Assembly (NCBI GenBank): GCA_025618425.1
Contig: CM046838.1
Location: 5,453,715 to 5,517,714, forward strand
Direction: 5' to 3'
Source: Heliocidaris tuberculata
Taxonomy: Eukaryota; Echinodermata; Echinoidea; Camarodonta; Echinometridae
Length of the DNA stretch: 64,000 bases
Shown in pieces: positions 1 through 14,400 of the stretch. A program made the position numbers and the translations under genes. The number at the start of each line of letters is the position of its first letter. The stretch's first letter is position 1. The notes below the pieces were generated by a model. The model did no database searches. It was not told the DNA's origin and saw only the letters and a program-made list of their open reading frames with translations.

Positions 1-1525
1 TTAAGAATATTAATTAAGAAAATTTTGAAGATGTTATTCCAAATAAAGTCTACATAATTCAACTTTACAATATGAAACCTCGGTCTGATACGAGTTATAC
101 CTTTTGAGTTATTAACGCACAAAAGTGTCAACTATTTTTGTTCACACCTAGTACTTATATGCTTTCATTAACAGGTCTACTTTTCCAGTGCAATCGCATA
201 TCCTCCTCATCTACCAGAAATATACTGACAGTGTTGGCTGCATGTACGTCTAAGTATTCATTACCTTATTCCTGTATTTAAAATTTTAGACTGTATAGAG
301 GCAATATCAATGCGTAATATATTCTCAAAGAAGTTTTTGTTTGTATTTCATAAGCTCTTTCATCTGAATTCTATATGTAAGTATATTACTTCGACTCATT
401 CAGCGCTATGTTAGTAAAACCTGCAGGGGCATCATTGATCTAAATGTAACAGCTGTCTGTCATTCTTCTGTCTTTTGCTATTTACAATGATTTCTTTAAA
501 AATGGAGGAGTAACAATTTTCAAACATTGCTGTTTCTTAGTCTTTGATGTTACTTTCTTTGTGTAGTATATCAGAACTCCATATTCCTGGCCTTAATTTT
601 CATATAAAATGCAGTTAGGAGTAGTTAAATATTGTCGTCTTTTCATAAGGATCCAAAAATTATCGAAATAATTGCTCTGCTTACCTAATTTATTTTGCCA
701 TACGATAAACAGATCGAGAGTGTAGTTCTGAAATGAAAATAAAATATTACGGAACATTGAGCTTAAGGAATCTAAGAGCAAAATACCCTGACTACTCGAG
801 ATGAATCAATGTTACATAGCAAGTTATGAATTTATATCATTTTCCATTTTCAAATGATACTGAAGATAGTTGCTTTGGTACAAACTCTTAGATACAATGG
901 AATATTTGTTAATGACAATTATTTTGATTACTTGTATCATTTGTTTTGTTATTTTAATTTTCTAGGCTTCATCATTGGTTTCTATACATGCGTGGAGGGT
1001 AAGAATTTAAGAGGCTGTGCATTCTGTACTTCTGTCGTTAATTATGTTGGCCGCACTTACAAATCTTGTATATTGCATAGGTTCTGTAATTGCATAAGAA
1101 GGGTTTTCAATAACTCTCGATTCTATTTTTTCTGTTAATTCTTATCAGTTCTGGTGATAAAAATGCATTTTGAAATAAACAGGTTAAAAGTGATTCTATT
1201 TGATTTTCTTCCAGTAGACCGGTGGATTGGATCAGCAAAATGCAAACTGCAAAAAAAAAAATAAAAAATAAAAAGATAAAAAAATAAATTTGAAATTACA
1301 TTCACTGAAATCCTTTCGGCTAGCTTTATTTATTTATTTTTTTTTATCTTCCTCTCTTCACTACTCAACTATTATATATTTTCATCTTAATCGTATGTTG
1401 TAATATTGAAAAGTCAGTATTAGTTTGATTTGAACTTTAAACTTTATTTTCCGTCAATACCACAACTCAAGTTATTTGTTTTGACCCTCTCTCTCTCTCT
1501 CTCTCTCTCTCTTGACCGCAACCAG
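1..1525. other. No supported exon (upstream intron or flank)
   Basis: AT-rich sequence in which I see no exon with a convincing domain and splice sites. The open stretch at 854-1138 has no recognisable domain. A (CT)n microsatellite at about 1489-1512 lies just before the acceptor of the first receptor exon. The stretch is probably an intron of the receptor gene, because that exon starts in the middle of a codon. Confidence 0.5.
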
Positions 1526-1645
1526 GTATATGTACTAATACTTACCCTTGTCTGAACGGAGGAACATGTTTCCAGCATATGGCCAGTCCTACCAACTATA
1601 CATGTACGTGTTCACCGGGCTACATGGATCAAAACTGTAGTACAG
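1526..1645 (+). CDS. Receptor exon: EGF-like domain 1
   Basis: A phase 1-1 exon between acceptor AACCAG and donor GTGGGT. The translation contains PCLNGGTC and, further on, CTCSPGYMDQNC, which is the classic six-cysteine EGF spacing with a hydroxylation-type GY pair. It is the first exon of the receptor visible here. Confidence 0.85.
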
Positions 1646-4600
1646 GTGGGTAAACAAGCATTGACGTAGCCAAAACGAAGGGCAGTTGGCCGCATCATTA
1701 TGAATAGGCGTATTTCAAGAGAGATTTTGTCAGCACTTTCAGCATCGTATCGGTCCATTTAACAGTCAGCACAATTAATGCTTTTACTTTTTTGTTCAAT
1801 TTATGGACATTTGCTTATAGGGTTATTCCCACAATATTAAATATATAATCATTAACGCTCTGAGGTTAGTCTACAGTGCGTCCCCCCAAAAAGTTAACAG
1901 TTGGAAAAAGTCTCCCCAAATCAATATTTCAGAATATTTTCCATAAATTTTCATTCCTGTTGATAGCTTAGGGTCTCTCCTTTGCAATAACACCAAAAAA
2001 AATCTGACTTGTTATTAAGCTTGAGTGATCAAAAACAAATTTTGTGAAAAGGTGCAAAATTCAGACTTGACAAGAATTTATATTTTTCCTGGCTTGTATG
2101 AACGAAGTTAAGAACCGTTTAAAATTGATAGTTGAAAAAGTCTTTCCATTTAAATATTTCAAAATATTATCAGGAAATGTTCATACCTGTGGAAAGCTTA
2201 GGGTCTCTTCTATCATTTGACACCAAAATATCTCACAATATTTTACGTTTGAGTGAACAAAAGCCAATTTTTTTGAAAGGGTGCAAAATCCATACTTGAC
2301 AAATGTTTGTTTATGTTCTGGCTGGTATCAACAGCATTGAGAGTCATGAAAAAGCTTTAAAATATTATATTCTGATCATTAAAAGACAATTTATGAAAGA
2401 ACAGACTTTGTTCATTGTATGTCCTGATATATCCCATCAAAAATTTTTTGTTAAGTGAGCAAGCCAGGTGAAATTAAAAGACTCACCCAAAGTTAAATTT
2501 TGAAACACTCAACAGTTAATTGCTCACTCAAGCGTAGAGTATTGACGGGATGTGTAAAGACAAACATAGAACAAAGCCTGTTATTGCATAAATTGCCTTT
2601 TATTGACCAGAATATGGAAATTTCTAAGCCTTTTCATGACTCAGCTTGGCTGATACCAGCCAGAGCTAATATCAATTCTTGTCAAGTCTGGATTTTGTAC
2701 CCTTTCACAAAATTGGCCTTTGCTCACTCAAGCGTAGAATACTGGTTGATATTTTGGTGTCATTTGATAGAAGAGACCCTCAGCTATCCACAGGTATGAA
2801 CATTTCCTTAGAATAGTTTGAAATAATTATTTGGGTAGACTTTTTCCAACTGTTAACTTTTTTCTGGGCCGCACTGTAGTATGAATATCTAAGAAGGATT
2901 GAGAAATTATACGATCGTGAAAACTTAGGATAACTCAGAATCAGTATAGGCTTACTTGTACTTTCAATTGTAAATACGTATACATTACAATGAGTGTGCT
3001 TCCGACATTTTCATGCACCAAACTTGATGATAAAATTATTTTTTCATAATTATCTTCCGTAATCCCCAAAATGATCTATCTCTTTTTATCAAGGCCATAA
3101 TATCAGTTGAAACCCGTACCTCTTTTTTTCAGTATGTCCTCAAGGAAAATATGGTGTTGACTGCAGAGAAAATTGTAGCAATGTATGCGTAGAGGGCGCC
3201 ACGTGCAGCCATGTCAATGGAGAGTGTCTCTGTATACCAGCATTTTACGGAGCAGTTTGTGATAAAAGTAAGGAACAACAAATCATCCCCAAATACTCAA
3301 ATCATATGAAAAGTTGAAATCTAAATTAAAAAGAAAAGGGTAGACATCCACTGATATTCTTTGGTTATGTATTATAATTGTAATGGTATAGTATGTTCTT
3401 ATGTTTGGAATATTTGCACAGGTATCTTTTATTTTTAAGCGCAATAAACAATGAGACTTTTAGAATAGCTATTCAGTCACACTTTTAATGGGCTGGATTA
3501 TTACAACTTATAAGAGGATATTTTTACTCATCTGTGTCAATGTAATTCAGAATGTTTTCGGCGATGTGCTACTCTTTTTCTCATTTGGCATGTGCAGTCG
3601 TGTTAAGTGCTCTCTTTAAAAGCTTTAGTATCACTATCACATCTTATGTAAACTGCAATCCATACTTGAGTATTTTTCGGAGCGCATTTTAGGATACACT
3701 TGTACAACCCTACAAGGTGTAAAAAAAATTTGACACTTTTGATTGTTAATAACTTAAAAGTGTTAAGTCGTATCGGTCTGAGATTTTCAAAATGTAAATT
3801 TAAAAGATGTCAATTTTATTTGGAATAAGTTTTGTGAAATTTCCTTTATTAATATTCTTAAAATAATGCTCTGAATATTTGATTAGATTTTCACTTTAAA
3901 AAAAATTAAGACAACAGAATATGTGTGTGTCAAAAGAGCCCCAAAGTCGGGTTGATTTCAACCCATCTAACATATGCGCCAAACTTTGTCAGAAGGAAGA
4001 TGTATGACTATACATTACCAAAACACAAAAACTGACAAAATTTTTCGTCGTGATGGGTTGTCAGACCGCCCCTAAAAATTGGGGGAAATTTTGTCCCTTA
4101 AGGCCCGTGGACCAAATTTTGTCAGAAGGAAGAGGTATGGATGTACATTACAAAAATGTAAAAACTGACAAAAATTTCCGTCAGGAAGGGGGTGTAACAC
4201 GTCCCTGAAAAAACACCAAAGTGCCCCTAAACCAAGCTTTGCTGCCCAAAATGCTCTGAATGTAGAGAACCCCCCCCCCCCTCTTTTTTTTTTTTTTTTT
4301 TTTGCATTATAACCTTAATAAATCCAATGTGTGTTATTCAACTCAGGTCAAATTTACATAGTACAATTTGGGGTATTGTAACTTTCTTGGTACCAATTTG
4401 GTATCATATGATCATTTCAATAATAATTTATTAAATTGTGAAAATTGTATAGCTTTCTCAAAAGTAGTCAAATGATATTGTCAAAGCCCAGGGACCAAAT
4501 TTTGTCAGAAGGAAGACCCGTGGATGTACATTCCAAAAATATAAAAACTGACAAAATTGTTCATCGGGAAGGGGGTGTCAGACCCCTGAAATGAAAACCC

Positions 4601-7600
4601 CAAAGTGCCGTTTGACAACGTTTTGCCCCCCCCCCCAAAAAAAAAAAAAAAAAAAAAAAATGCTCTCTATGTAAAGGAAAACCTTCTGACAAAAGTGTTT
4701 TATTCAATTCAATTCAAATTTACATAATTTTGATTATAATAATTTTATTGAGATGCAATTTGATGTCAGTTGTTCATGTCATTAAAAAGTTATTGAATAA
4801 CGGGGAAATGTATTGAAAGTAGGCAAAAGATATGTTATGTAAAGATATGTTATGTAAACACACCTATTGACCATCTGACAAGGCATAATAAAGGAGCTTG
4901 TTTGGTATCTGTGCCATTATCACATGAATAGTAGGCCTGGCAGTCACATACCACAGATACCTGAAAAGCTCTTCTATTATGCCTTGTCAAACAGGTGAAG
5001 ATGGACAATGGGTATGTTTACAGAATCCTGATAATAATCTTTTGGCTAATTTTGAGAAAGCAATACATTTTTCACAATTTAATAACTTGTTAATTAAAAG
5101 ACCAATTAACACCAAATTGCACCTCAAGAATATTATCATATTCAAAATTATGTTATGAAAATTTGAATTGAATCGAATAAAACACTTTTGAATTATCATG
5201 TCAGAAGGTAAGAAAATGTTTTTTCTTTACATACAGAGCATTTGGGGGAGGGCGAATCTTCGTCAAAGGGCACTTTGGGGGTTCCATTTTAGGGGGTCTG
5301 ACACCCCCTTCCCGATGGACAATTTTGTCAGTTTTTATATTTTTGGAATGTACATCCAAAGCTTTTCCTTCTGACAAAATTTGGTCCCTGGGCTTCAAAG
5401 GCAAAATTTTACCCCAATTTCTAGGGGCCATCTGATACCCCATCCCGACGAAAATTTTTGTCAGTTTATTGGCTGACAGCCTTTTGGGGTGAAATCGACC
5501 CGACTTTGGGGTCTCTATTGGGGGCTCTGGGGGCTAAACCCGACGGCTACGGTCAGGCTGACAGCCTTTTTGTCCATGACTTAGATGGTGTAAGTAACTT
5601 TATGGGGTCAAATCTTATGGATAAAATGGGGTGACTATTTCGGAACAGGCTCCCAGACTATGAGTCTCAGTCCATTAGAGTGAATTAACCTTTTTTCAAT
5701 TTTGTTCATGTTATCAGCTTTGTAATGAAATAAATCTCTGTTAAATTAAATGTTTACAGATGACATCGATTCGACAGCCAATCTAACATCCCCCGTAAAC
5801 GGTATGATATCAGTGGGTGGATCATTCACATTGACATGCTGGGTCAATCTAGGACAGACAGAAGTCAATGATGTTAACTGGTATAAAGTGGAGGTGTCAG
5901 ACGATGTGGAAATAACACCCAAGAACAACAAGTATGAGATAGAAGATATTCCAAGCCAAGGCGGATCCACTCTCACCGTTCTCAATGCCGGATACGAAGA
6001 CAGTGGGGAATATTACTGCCAAGCTTACACAGAAGTGATGGAGACGTTATTGAAAACTAGTAGAAGTGGTAACGTTGGTGTTAATGTTTATGGTGAGCAT
6101 CACATAAATTTATGAGTCTGAAATAGGAGATAATCATGTTCTGGACCAATCAATTTCGTTTCGGGGGTGGGTGGGTGGGTACCGCACTCTTATTGCATGC
6201 TCTTGATGCCTACACAATTTAAATGACCATCGGTGCTTTTTGCATTATGACATCCAATTCGGGACAATGCTAGTGATCTTTGGCGAAATTACCATAGCCT
6301 ATGTGTTCTGTCAGTTTGATACTCCGTTGATACATGTTCAGATAATATCAGTCCAATCTGGCACATTGAGAGAGAAACATTGGACATTAAATTGGACTCA
6401 TATGATTAAAAAAGAACACACTTGGACATTGGTTATATCTGTAGAATCTGTATATATAACCAATGCCCAAGTTTGTTTGTTTGTTTGTTTTTTTTTTGTT
6501 TTTTTTTTTTTTGGGGGGGGGTTTGTTTTGTTTCTGGCATGAAGGGGGTAAGTCTAGCCTGATATAAATTCGATTGTAATAGAAGCAGATAAATTACAAA
6601 CATGTCAGTGAAGGTTTGAAAAAAAAGTCTGAAAGTTATGAAATTGAATATTTTCAACGCAGTAGTTTCCTTCGCGAGCTCATTTTTTTTTGTACACAAA
6701 AGTTCAGAACTTTCTATTTCTCCCAAGAAAGGGTTTTCACAACTTTACCTAAAATATAGGCCTAATATTAAATACATGCTCTGACAGGTCATCCTGACTG
6801 AATATTCTCCTCAAAAGCTCAAGAATTTAGCGATTTTTAAAGATTTTCCGCTCATAAAGATTTGCTCGCGAAGGTCATAGATTTGCTAATTTTTGTTGGT
6901 AAACTATCTTTTTTTATACCTTCTTTCTCAGTATTCCGGTTTGAATTTCGAATAATTTCCAATCAAAGAGTGCAAGTTTTGTCGAAGATTAATCGCACTC
7001 CAATACTTTTGTAGAGCAGCTAGGCCTGGCTTATACCGTTTTTAATTTGATTCACTTACGACATGCGATCTTTATTTAAATTATATCATCTGTTTCAGTC
7101 CCTGGTCAAACTGATAGAAGCTCAAGTATTCTGGAAGATCGAGTCAAATTGGGCGAGACTGCCGGATTGAGCTGTGTGTTCATATCCAGTTTAGATCTAA
7201 CCATATCATGGGAGCGGAATGGACAGATACTAACTAATAGTGATAGCAGGACAGTCTTAACCACGGTATCATACCCCATTCCTGGGGCAAAAAGGTTCAC
7301 CAGTAACATGAGCCTCTCTGACATCACCTCAGATGATCACGGCTCCTATCGATGCGTGGCTTTTGCTAATATCTATCTGGATGGTGAAATCATTGTTATA
7401 GGTAAGTAGATTTTCATATGAAAACATCATTTTGAAAATATAATGCCATCATCATAGGGTTTAGAACCAGATTGTGCAACAATGATATTTTTAAACAACA
7501 CTACTTTTACATCTAACTAGGCCACATATATTTATTCATTTCATTTTGGACAAGAATTGAATTGTTGAACCGTTCAATCTCATTTTGCATGAGGCTATAA

Positions 7601-10600
7601 TACTCTCAAGATCGATCTATATTTTTTTTGTCTCGTACACTGTGAAGATAAAATGATTTGGCATACAAATAGATCCACAATCCATTTTTATCCATCCTCA
7701 TCCTCATAACCAAGAGCACCAAGAGTATTCCTTCAGATAAGATCTCCATCTTTCTTATCGGATATGTTTTAAAGGCTCCAGGAATCAAATGAAATAGAAA
7801 TGTATTTTGTTATTCATGTTTCATCTGTATTTCTCTACACAGAGGTTCCAGAGTTGGGTAACCCTATGTTCCACAACGTTCGATCCAGTCAACTTACTAT
7901 CGCTTGGGATATCACCGATGACGGAAATGACGCAAACATATCGTGCACACCAGGTCTAAGGTCACTGCCCACCCAAGACTTTGTCTTCATTGTTATTAAT
8001 GACAATGACATCAGTCCACGTGACATTATAGTGTCGCCATATACAATATATCGGATTAACGTGGTGTGTAGAAATTCTGCTGGCGACAGCCTGCCTCTTG
8101 AATTCGAAGACCAAAGAACGCTTGTTTCATGTGAGGAAAATTTGTAATATCTTTTTTGAATGAATATTAATGCTTTTACGAATTAGAACATTAAAACATG
8201 TACAAACCCTATTATCAAATATTGAAATTCAAAGGCAGCTGAACTAAAAATGTATTTGAAAAGAAGAGAGGTACATTGTTTAAGGTATATGTATTTGGTC
8301 AAAACGTGTTTCAGTGGTGCATCTTATTAGTCTAAGACCAAATTGATAATCAGTTTTCTTCCATAGGAAATTCGCTTTAAAAGATATATGGGACAACATA
8401 TTCCGGGGCTCCCTGTCCGAACGGACTTATTTATATTCCCCTTATTAAAGTTATACTCTGTTAGCCTTTAGGTTAACTGGGCGTTGTGGCGTGCGCCTGT
8501 AATCCAGCTAATAGTGGAAGTTATAAACTGATTCAGCGGACCCAGGTTCGAGACTGAGTCCCGTCTTCCGGATCATGCGGATGGTGACGTTAAAGGTCGG
8601 TCCCCAGACGTAAATAATCATATCTGATTGATACACGTCTGTAAAAACCCAAGTACACACACTTTAGGTTATGAACAGAATTGTGGAAAATTTAAGTTCT
8701 GGCAGAATTTTACCCATGAGATACACAAACTAAAAGATCAACACTAAATAATAATGTATTTGTTGTTGTTGTTATGTTGTTATTGTTGTTGTGGTCCAGT
8801 TCCATCTAAGGTCCGAGGTTTTGAGACTGAGAGTGTTGGAGCTCGTGAAGTTTACATTAACTGGGATGCGCCTAGCACACCAAATGGACCAATTGATGGC
8901 TATATCTTGTACATCATTGATGACAACAGTAACACAAGGAATGTCAGTGAGTATCATGACAAGAGACTGCCATCTTGTCCAGTTTCTCCCCATTTTTTTT
9001 TTTAAGGGAAAGTTGATTGCAGGAACACTGTGCAGCAATATTTCTAAAAAAGTTATCACTTTTCCAAATGGAAGAATAATCAAAAGACATCTCAAATATT
9101 CATTTTTTTCTACGAATGTGACAGTATTCAAGGCAATTACAAAATCAATCTCTTTCTCATAAAATGGTCTTACTGTCGTATAAAAACATGATTTTCATCC
9201 CAAACTACAATTGAATCAAAATCACACATAATAGCCTTTATTCACATCGTCTGAAGGTACACTATACTTCCATATTCCACTATATTACATTGATGACACA
9301 TCTTTGGAACACCTTAATATTATAGCTTCTATACATCATTAAGATAAAAGTTAAGCAGGGATATGTAACGAGAATATTTCTGTTTGTTTAACCCCAATGC
9401 GCAGCATTCCTAGTACAAGATGAATGAATATAAATTAAGTTGTTCTTAGTGCTAAGAGAACAATAATAAATAATCAAATATCTTTTGCAAACCGATATTT
9501 GCAGTCTCTTCAGGACCAAACACCTTCCTTGAAGTAACAGGACTATCTCCAAACACAACATACACCATCGACGTTCGAGCATTTAATAACAAAGAAGATG
9601 GTACGGGAATGTTAATCAGTGATAATCCTGTGACTATTGAATTCTTCACGGGAGAGGATGGTAAGCATTTTTATCTTTAATGTAAAAAGAAAATAATTGT
9701 CGGAGACCTACCAACCTTGTTTTAGAGATTATTTCCGCTTCTAACAAAGAATGCTTTAACATGCCTTGACCTTGATAATAAAGTAAGAAATATTCACACA
9801 TTGTGCGATTTTGTCCTTAAAATGCACAACATACTAATAATTAGTATACCCTTTTGAGGTAGGTTTGAATTGCTTTAACCCGTGTGTGTTGTGAATCGTT
9901 CCATTCCATTTTATTTGTTGATATATGAAATTTATGAGCAGAACAAGCCGAAAGGATAAAACGACAAACAATTTTTTTGCAAACGCAATTACAAAGAACG
10001 ATAACCGCATAGGCTTACTTCAGTAGATGTCCAAGACAATTACAATGGGATATGTAATGACTCTATTGGTGAACCTACGCACGCCATGAGCAGACAGAAA
10101 ATGTTTCCAAACGTTGAACCCCTGAATGTTAGATGCAGTATCAAATCTATTAAATGTAAAAGGGTGTATTTCTAGCTTTTTGTCAGTCCAACGCTATTGA
10201 ACCTTTTCAAAGAATGCAGTGTAAATTTTCAATTAGCGCACCTTGCAGATGAATAGATGGATAGATGAATGGTTTACTGATTTAAAAAAGAATCATTGTG
10301 GCAAACCCGAATTGCGATGATTTACAATGGTCAAAGCGAATACAAAAAGGTAATCAGCATTGCCAAAATAACGTATAATAACTAACGAGTAATATTTGCA
10401 TGTGTAAAAGTGTTATGTATGCACCCTGTCAGGTTTATTATTACCCCTGATTACTGCATTACTAAAGGAGCCGCTATTTTGAAATTTGTAGGTTTCAAAT
10501 TTGAACTTAAGTTTGTGTATAGTAATGAATTTGATATTCTTTTATGATCATATTATATCTCGTATGAGCTTTGTCTTTTTTACAGCTCCAGATATACCAC

Positions 10601-11384
10601 AAAATCCCATGACCATCGATGAGGGACAGGAATGCCGAGTGACGTGGCAGCCTCCGCGTTCACCAAATGGAATGATCTTGATGTACACAGTGAGTTTGAA
10701 ATCATCAGAGATTTGAGCTCACCTTCTACCCCTGTCTATAGTAGAATCCTGGACGGGGTCAACTAGTTTATGTTGCTCTTCATACATCCGACGGATCCAA
10801 GAGGGGCCGAAGGGCCAGTGATCACCACTTTCGAAAAAACAAAACAAAAACACGGAGGCGGTGGGGACACTAAAGTTTTTGCTGCTTTTAAACCTTCGGC
10901 ACAACTTATCATGTACAACCAATCATCAATGATTGATCATGATGATATTACAAGATTGTCAAGATAAAATGTGTACATTCGATGAAATTTATTTAAACAC
11001 TAGTCTTATGTACTGATGACTAGCAGCTTATGAGAATGGTGTTGGCGGTGTCTTTTCTCGTTTTTCTTTTAACTTTGACTTTATTTTTTTAATTTAAGAA
11101 TATCATCAGTATTGTTTTTGCTCTTACCATGGTTGATAACATTTCTTTTTGTAGCTTTACGTCCAGATCACAACACACAATGACCATGATGACATACTCG
11201 AAAGACTGGTATTTACAACCTCGAATACTGGATACAATATCAGCAAGGCTGGATATCCGCCTGACAGATTGTTTCGTTTCTCCGTGTCTGCCACAACCTC
11301 GGCCGGAGAGGGCAGCAATGCAACAAGCTCCAGTTTTTCATGTTCTCAGCCTGTCGGTGGTAGATAACCTCGCCCCCCCCCCCA

Positions 11385-11430
<46 letters not shown>

Positions 11431-14400
11431 CCTCCCCTTCCTTTTTCACTCTCTCGCTCGCTCTTTCTCTTTCTCTCTCTCTTTCTTTTTCTATCTATCC
11501 ATCTATCTATCTCTTTCTTTTCTTGATCTTGTTGTTTGTGTAGGCTTTACTTCTCTTCGTGTCCTTTTCTCTTCTCTCTCCCTCAGTCTTTCGCTTTGCC
11601 TCCCTCTCTTCCTTTCTCTTTCTCTTTCTCTTACTCTCGGTTTCTCTGTCTCCAAACCTTTTTTGTTTCTTTTCATGTGTATTAGTGAATCCTGACAAAA
11701 CTTTGGGTTTAGGTATATTTTGTTGCAAGTCACGACGGTATGTTATAAATTTCTCGGCTAAACCAATTTGAATTATGTCCAAGACAAAAATAAACTAAAC
11801 CCAATATTATGTCATCACTGGTAATACATTAAGTTGTTGTTGTTGTTGTTGTTGTTTTGTTTGGGGGTTGTTGTTTTGTTTATGGGTTTTTGTTGTTTTG
11901 GGGGGTTTGGTTATTCAGATATACTACAAGAAAGAGTGTTGATATATCTAGTTACAACCGTTCCCTTACGTAAACTAGTCACTACAGTAACCTTCTATTT
12001 GCATGTTGTTTTGTTTAATATTCTAGTTCCTGATAAGCCGCCTATGCCATTAGCCCCAAGTGCTGACGACATCACAACAAATAGCTTTACAACTGTGCTA
12101 CCCGGGTATATCAACAACAATGGACCTATCAGGTGATCTAGCGAGTTTCTTTATGAAACGAGAGGGGAAAAAATATTTAGTGATTTAGATAAAAGGGGGT
12201 GGGGGAAGATTTTATCTCTTTATTTTGTTTTATTTTTCATTCTCTCCTCATCATTGGTGAAGATGTTTATTTTACCTGACTTCTAAAAACGCAATTTGCT
12301 TTTAGATGAATAGCAAGTGGATTTAATTTTGTGTACTCGATATTTAATGAAATTTCTTGATATAGCATATTGGTTTCTTTCTACTTTTTTTTTGGGGGGG
12401 GAGCGGGTATTCTTCATGGGGTAAATCATAGAGATCCTATAATAGGATCTCTATGGGGTAAATCATAGAGATCCTATAATAGGATCTCTATGGAGTAAAT
12501 GAATTGCTCCCTCTCTAGTCAAGATGAATTTAAAACTTTTTTGACATGTACAATCATCACTATATATGTCCTATTTGAATGTATCACCCATGTTATTACT
12601 TTATCAACGAACAAAAAATTTCATGTTTCTCACGTTACATCGGTCAGTTCAAATAAACCTGTATGAGTCAAATTTAACAAAATTTAGATAGATCTCTATT
12701 TATTCTCATTCTTGCTCTTTTCGTCCAAGTTGTTTCGAGATAATTGTGGTGCAGGTAAGTGATCACCAGGCTGACATCAATGACACCACTACCCTCGACA
12801 TCGTAGGATACGACGAAGCCTACAATCGAATAAATATTTTTTATCGAGCATTTGTCTTTTCAGAGTAAGTCTTTCGTGCTCTCATCTTGAGGTACAATGT
12901 TTAATTATTTGTGTTTTCCTTTATTTCTCTTTCGTTTCATTTATTTCATTCTTCATGTTTTATTTGGGTTTTTTTTCCTATTGATTTTTCTTCTTTTCAC
13001 TCTTCACATAGTGTTATGATGCTTGTCTTCCTTCCAAATATGCAGCATTTATGAGGTCTGTCGTTTTCTTTTACCTTTTCCTTCTCCCTTCTTCTTCCTC
13101 ATTTTCCTTTGGTTCATCCTATTGTTCTTATTCTGTTTATTTTTTCCATCACTTTCTTTTCAAATGTTATTCATAATTAGAAATATTTAATTGTCGCTTA
13201 AAATTGATTATTAAATTCTACTGTTGCAGAAAGATCATGCCTCAAACATTCATTGTTAAAACTTGGCCAGGTGCAGATTATTATATGTTCATTTCTCTTA
13301 GGCATCGATAAAACATTGCAAAATTTACCATTTACGCCTTTCGAACCCCTCCTCCTCCAAAAATACAAGAACAGAATCAGGTAATATATGTATTTTAACG
13401 TGTTCATCAATAATAGTATCAGCACCAATATCCAAGCATCATTTTGATGCAAAGTGTTAAACAACAAAAGGCTGGTATACCCCCCCCCCCCCCCCCCCCC
13501 CCCCATTTCTGTTTTCTCCAGACTTCCCTCCGTGATCACAGTCGGGGGTTCAGCTCGGCAGAATACAAACTGTGACACTGGGGCTGCTATGCTGAATGCA
13601 GTGAATGGTCCTTTAACATCAGGAGGAAGATATACCTGCTTCATCCGTGTTTATTCACCTACCGGAGTTGTGAATAGGGTAATGATGTTGTTTGCTTTTA
13701 AGCCCCTTTCACAATTGGTCTGCGACAAGTTTGCGACCGCCTGCAACAGATTTTTCGGGGTGTTGCACGACCGATCGCTTGGTGTCTTGCGACCACTCGC
13801 AGTCGTTGCAGGCGGTCGCACGAACCTGAGGCTGTCGTGACTGGTCGCATCTGAACTTTGAACATGCTCAAAATCCAGACACGACCAGATGCGATCGATT
13901 CACTCGCATTAGGTCGTACGACCAGTTGTGCGATTATCGTATGAGTGTTGCACAACGTTGCACGATTAGATGCGAGAGTTCGCACGACTCAATAGTCGCA
14001 GTGGGTGGGCTGGAGGTCGTGCAACACTCGCACGTGCGCTAGCGACCTATAGCGACCAGTCTTGCGAATGGGTGAGATTGTGCTAAGACCATGAGACTGT
14101 TGCACGACCGATCGCAGCACATCTTACAACGTTGTACTACCGTTGCACGACTGTATGAGACTGTATGCGACTATTGCTCGGGGGTATATATAGGGGGACT
14201 ATGGAGATGATCCTCTGCAACAGGGCCCTCCTCTAACAACTTTCTCTTCTTTGTAACTTTCTTCTTTGGCATCTTGACTATTAAGAAGGCCAACTTGAAA
14301 CTGACTACCGGTCAATTGTCGAGGGGGTTTTTATACCCCACGCCACTCGCACGAATACTCTCACGACCACTTGCACCGGTCTCATTCAATCGCACGAGCG

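Noticed and set aside
854..1138. 94-codon frame as an upstream receptor exon
   Set aside because: No recognisable domain, no convincing splice sites at its edges, and biased AT-rich composition.
11129..11782. Long Ser/Leu-rich and Arg/Glu-rich frames
   Set aside because: They arise from a CT/GA simple repeat; only 11155-11356 of this range is a real exon.
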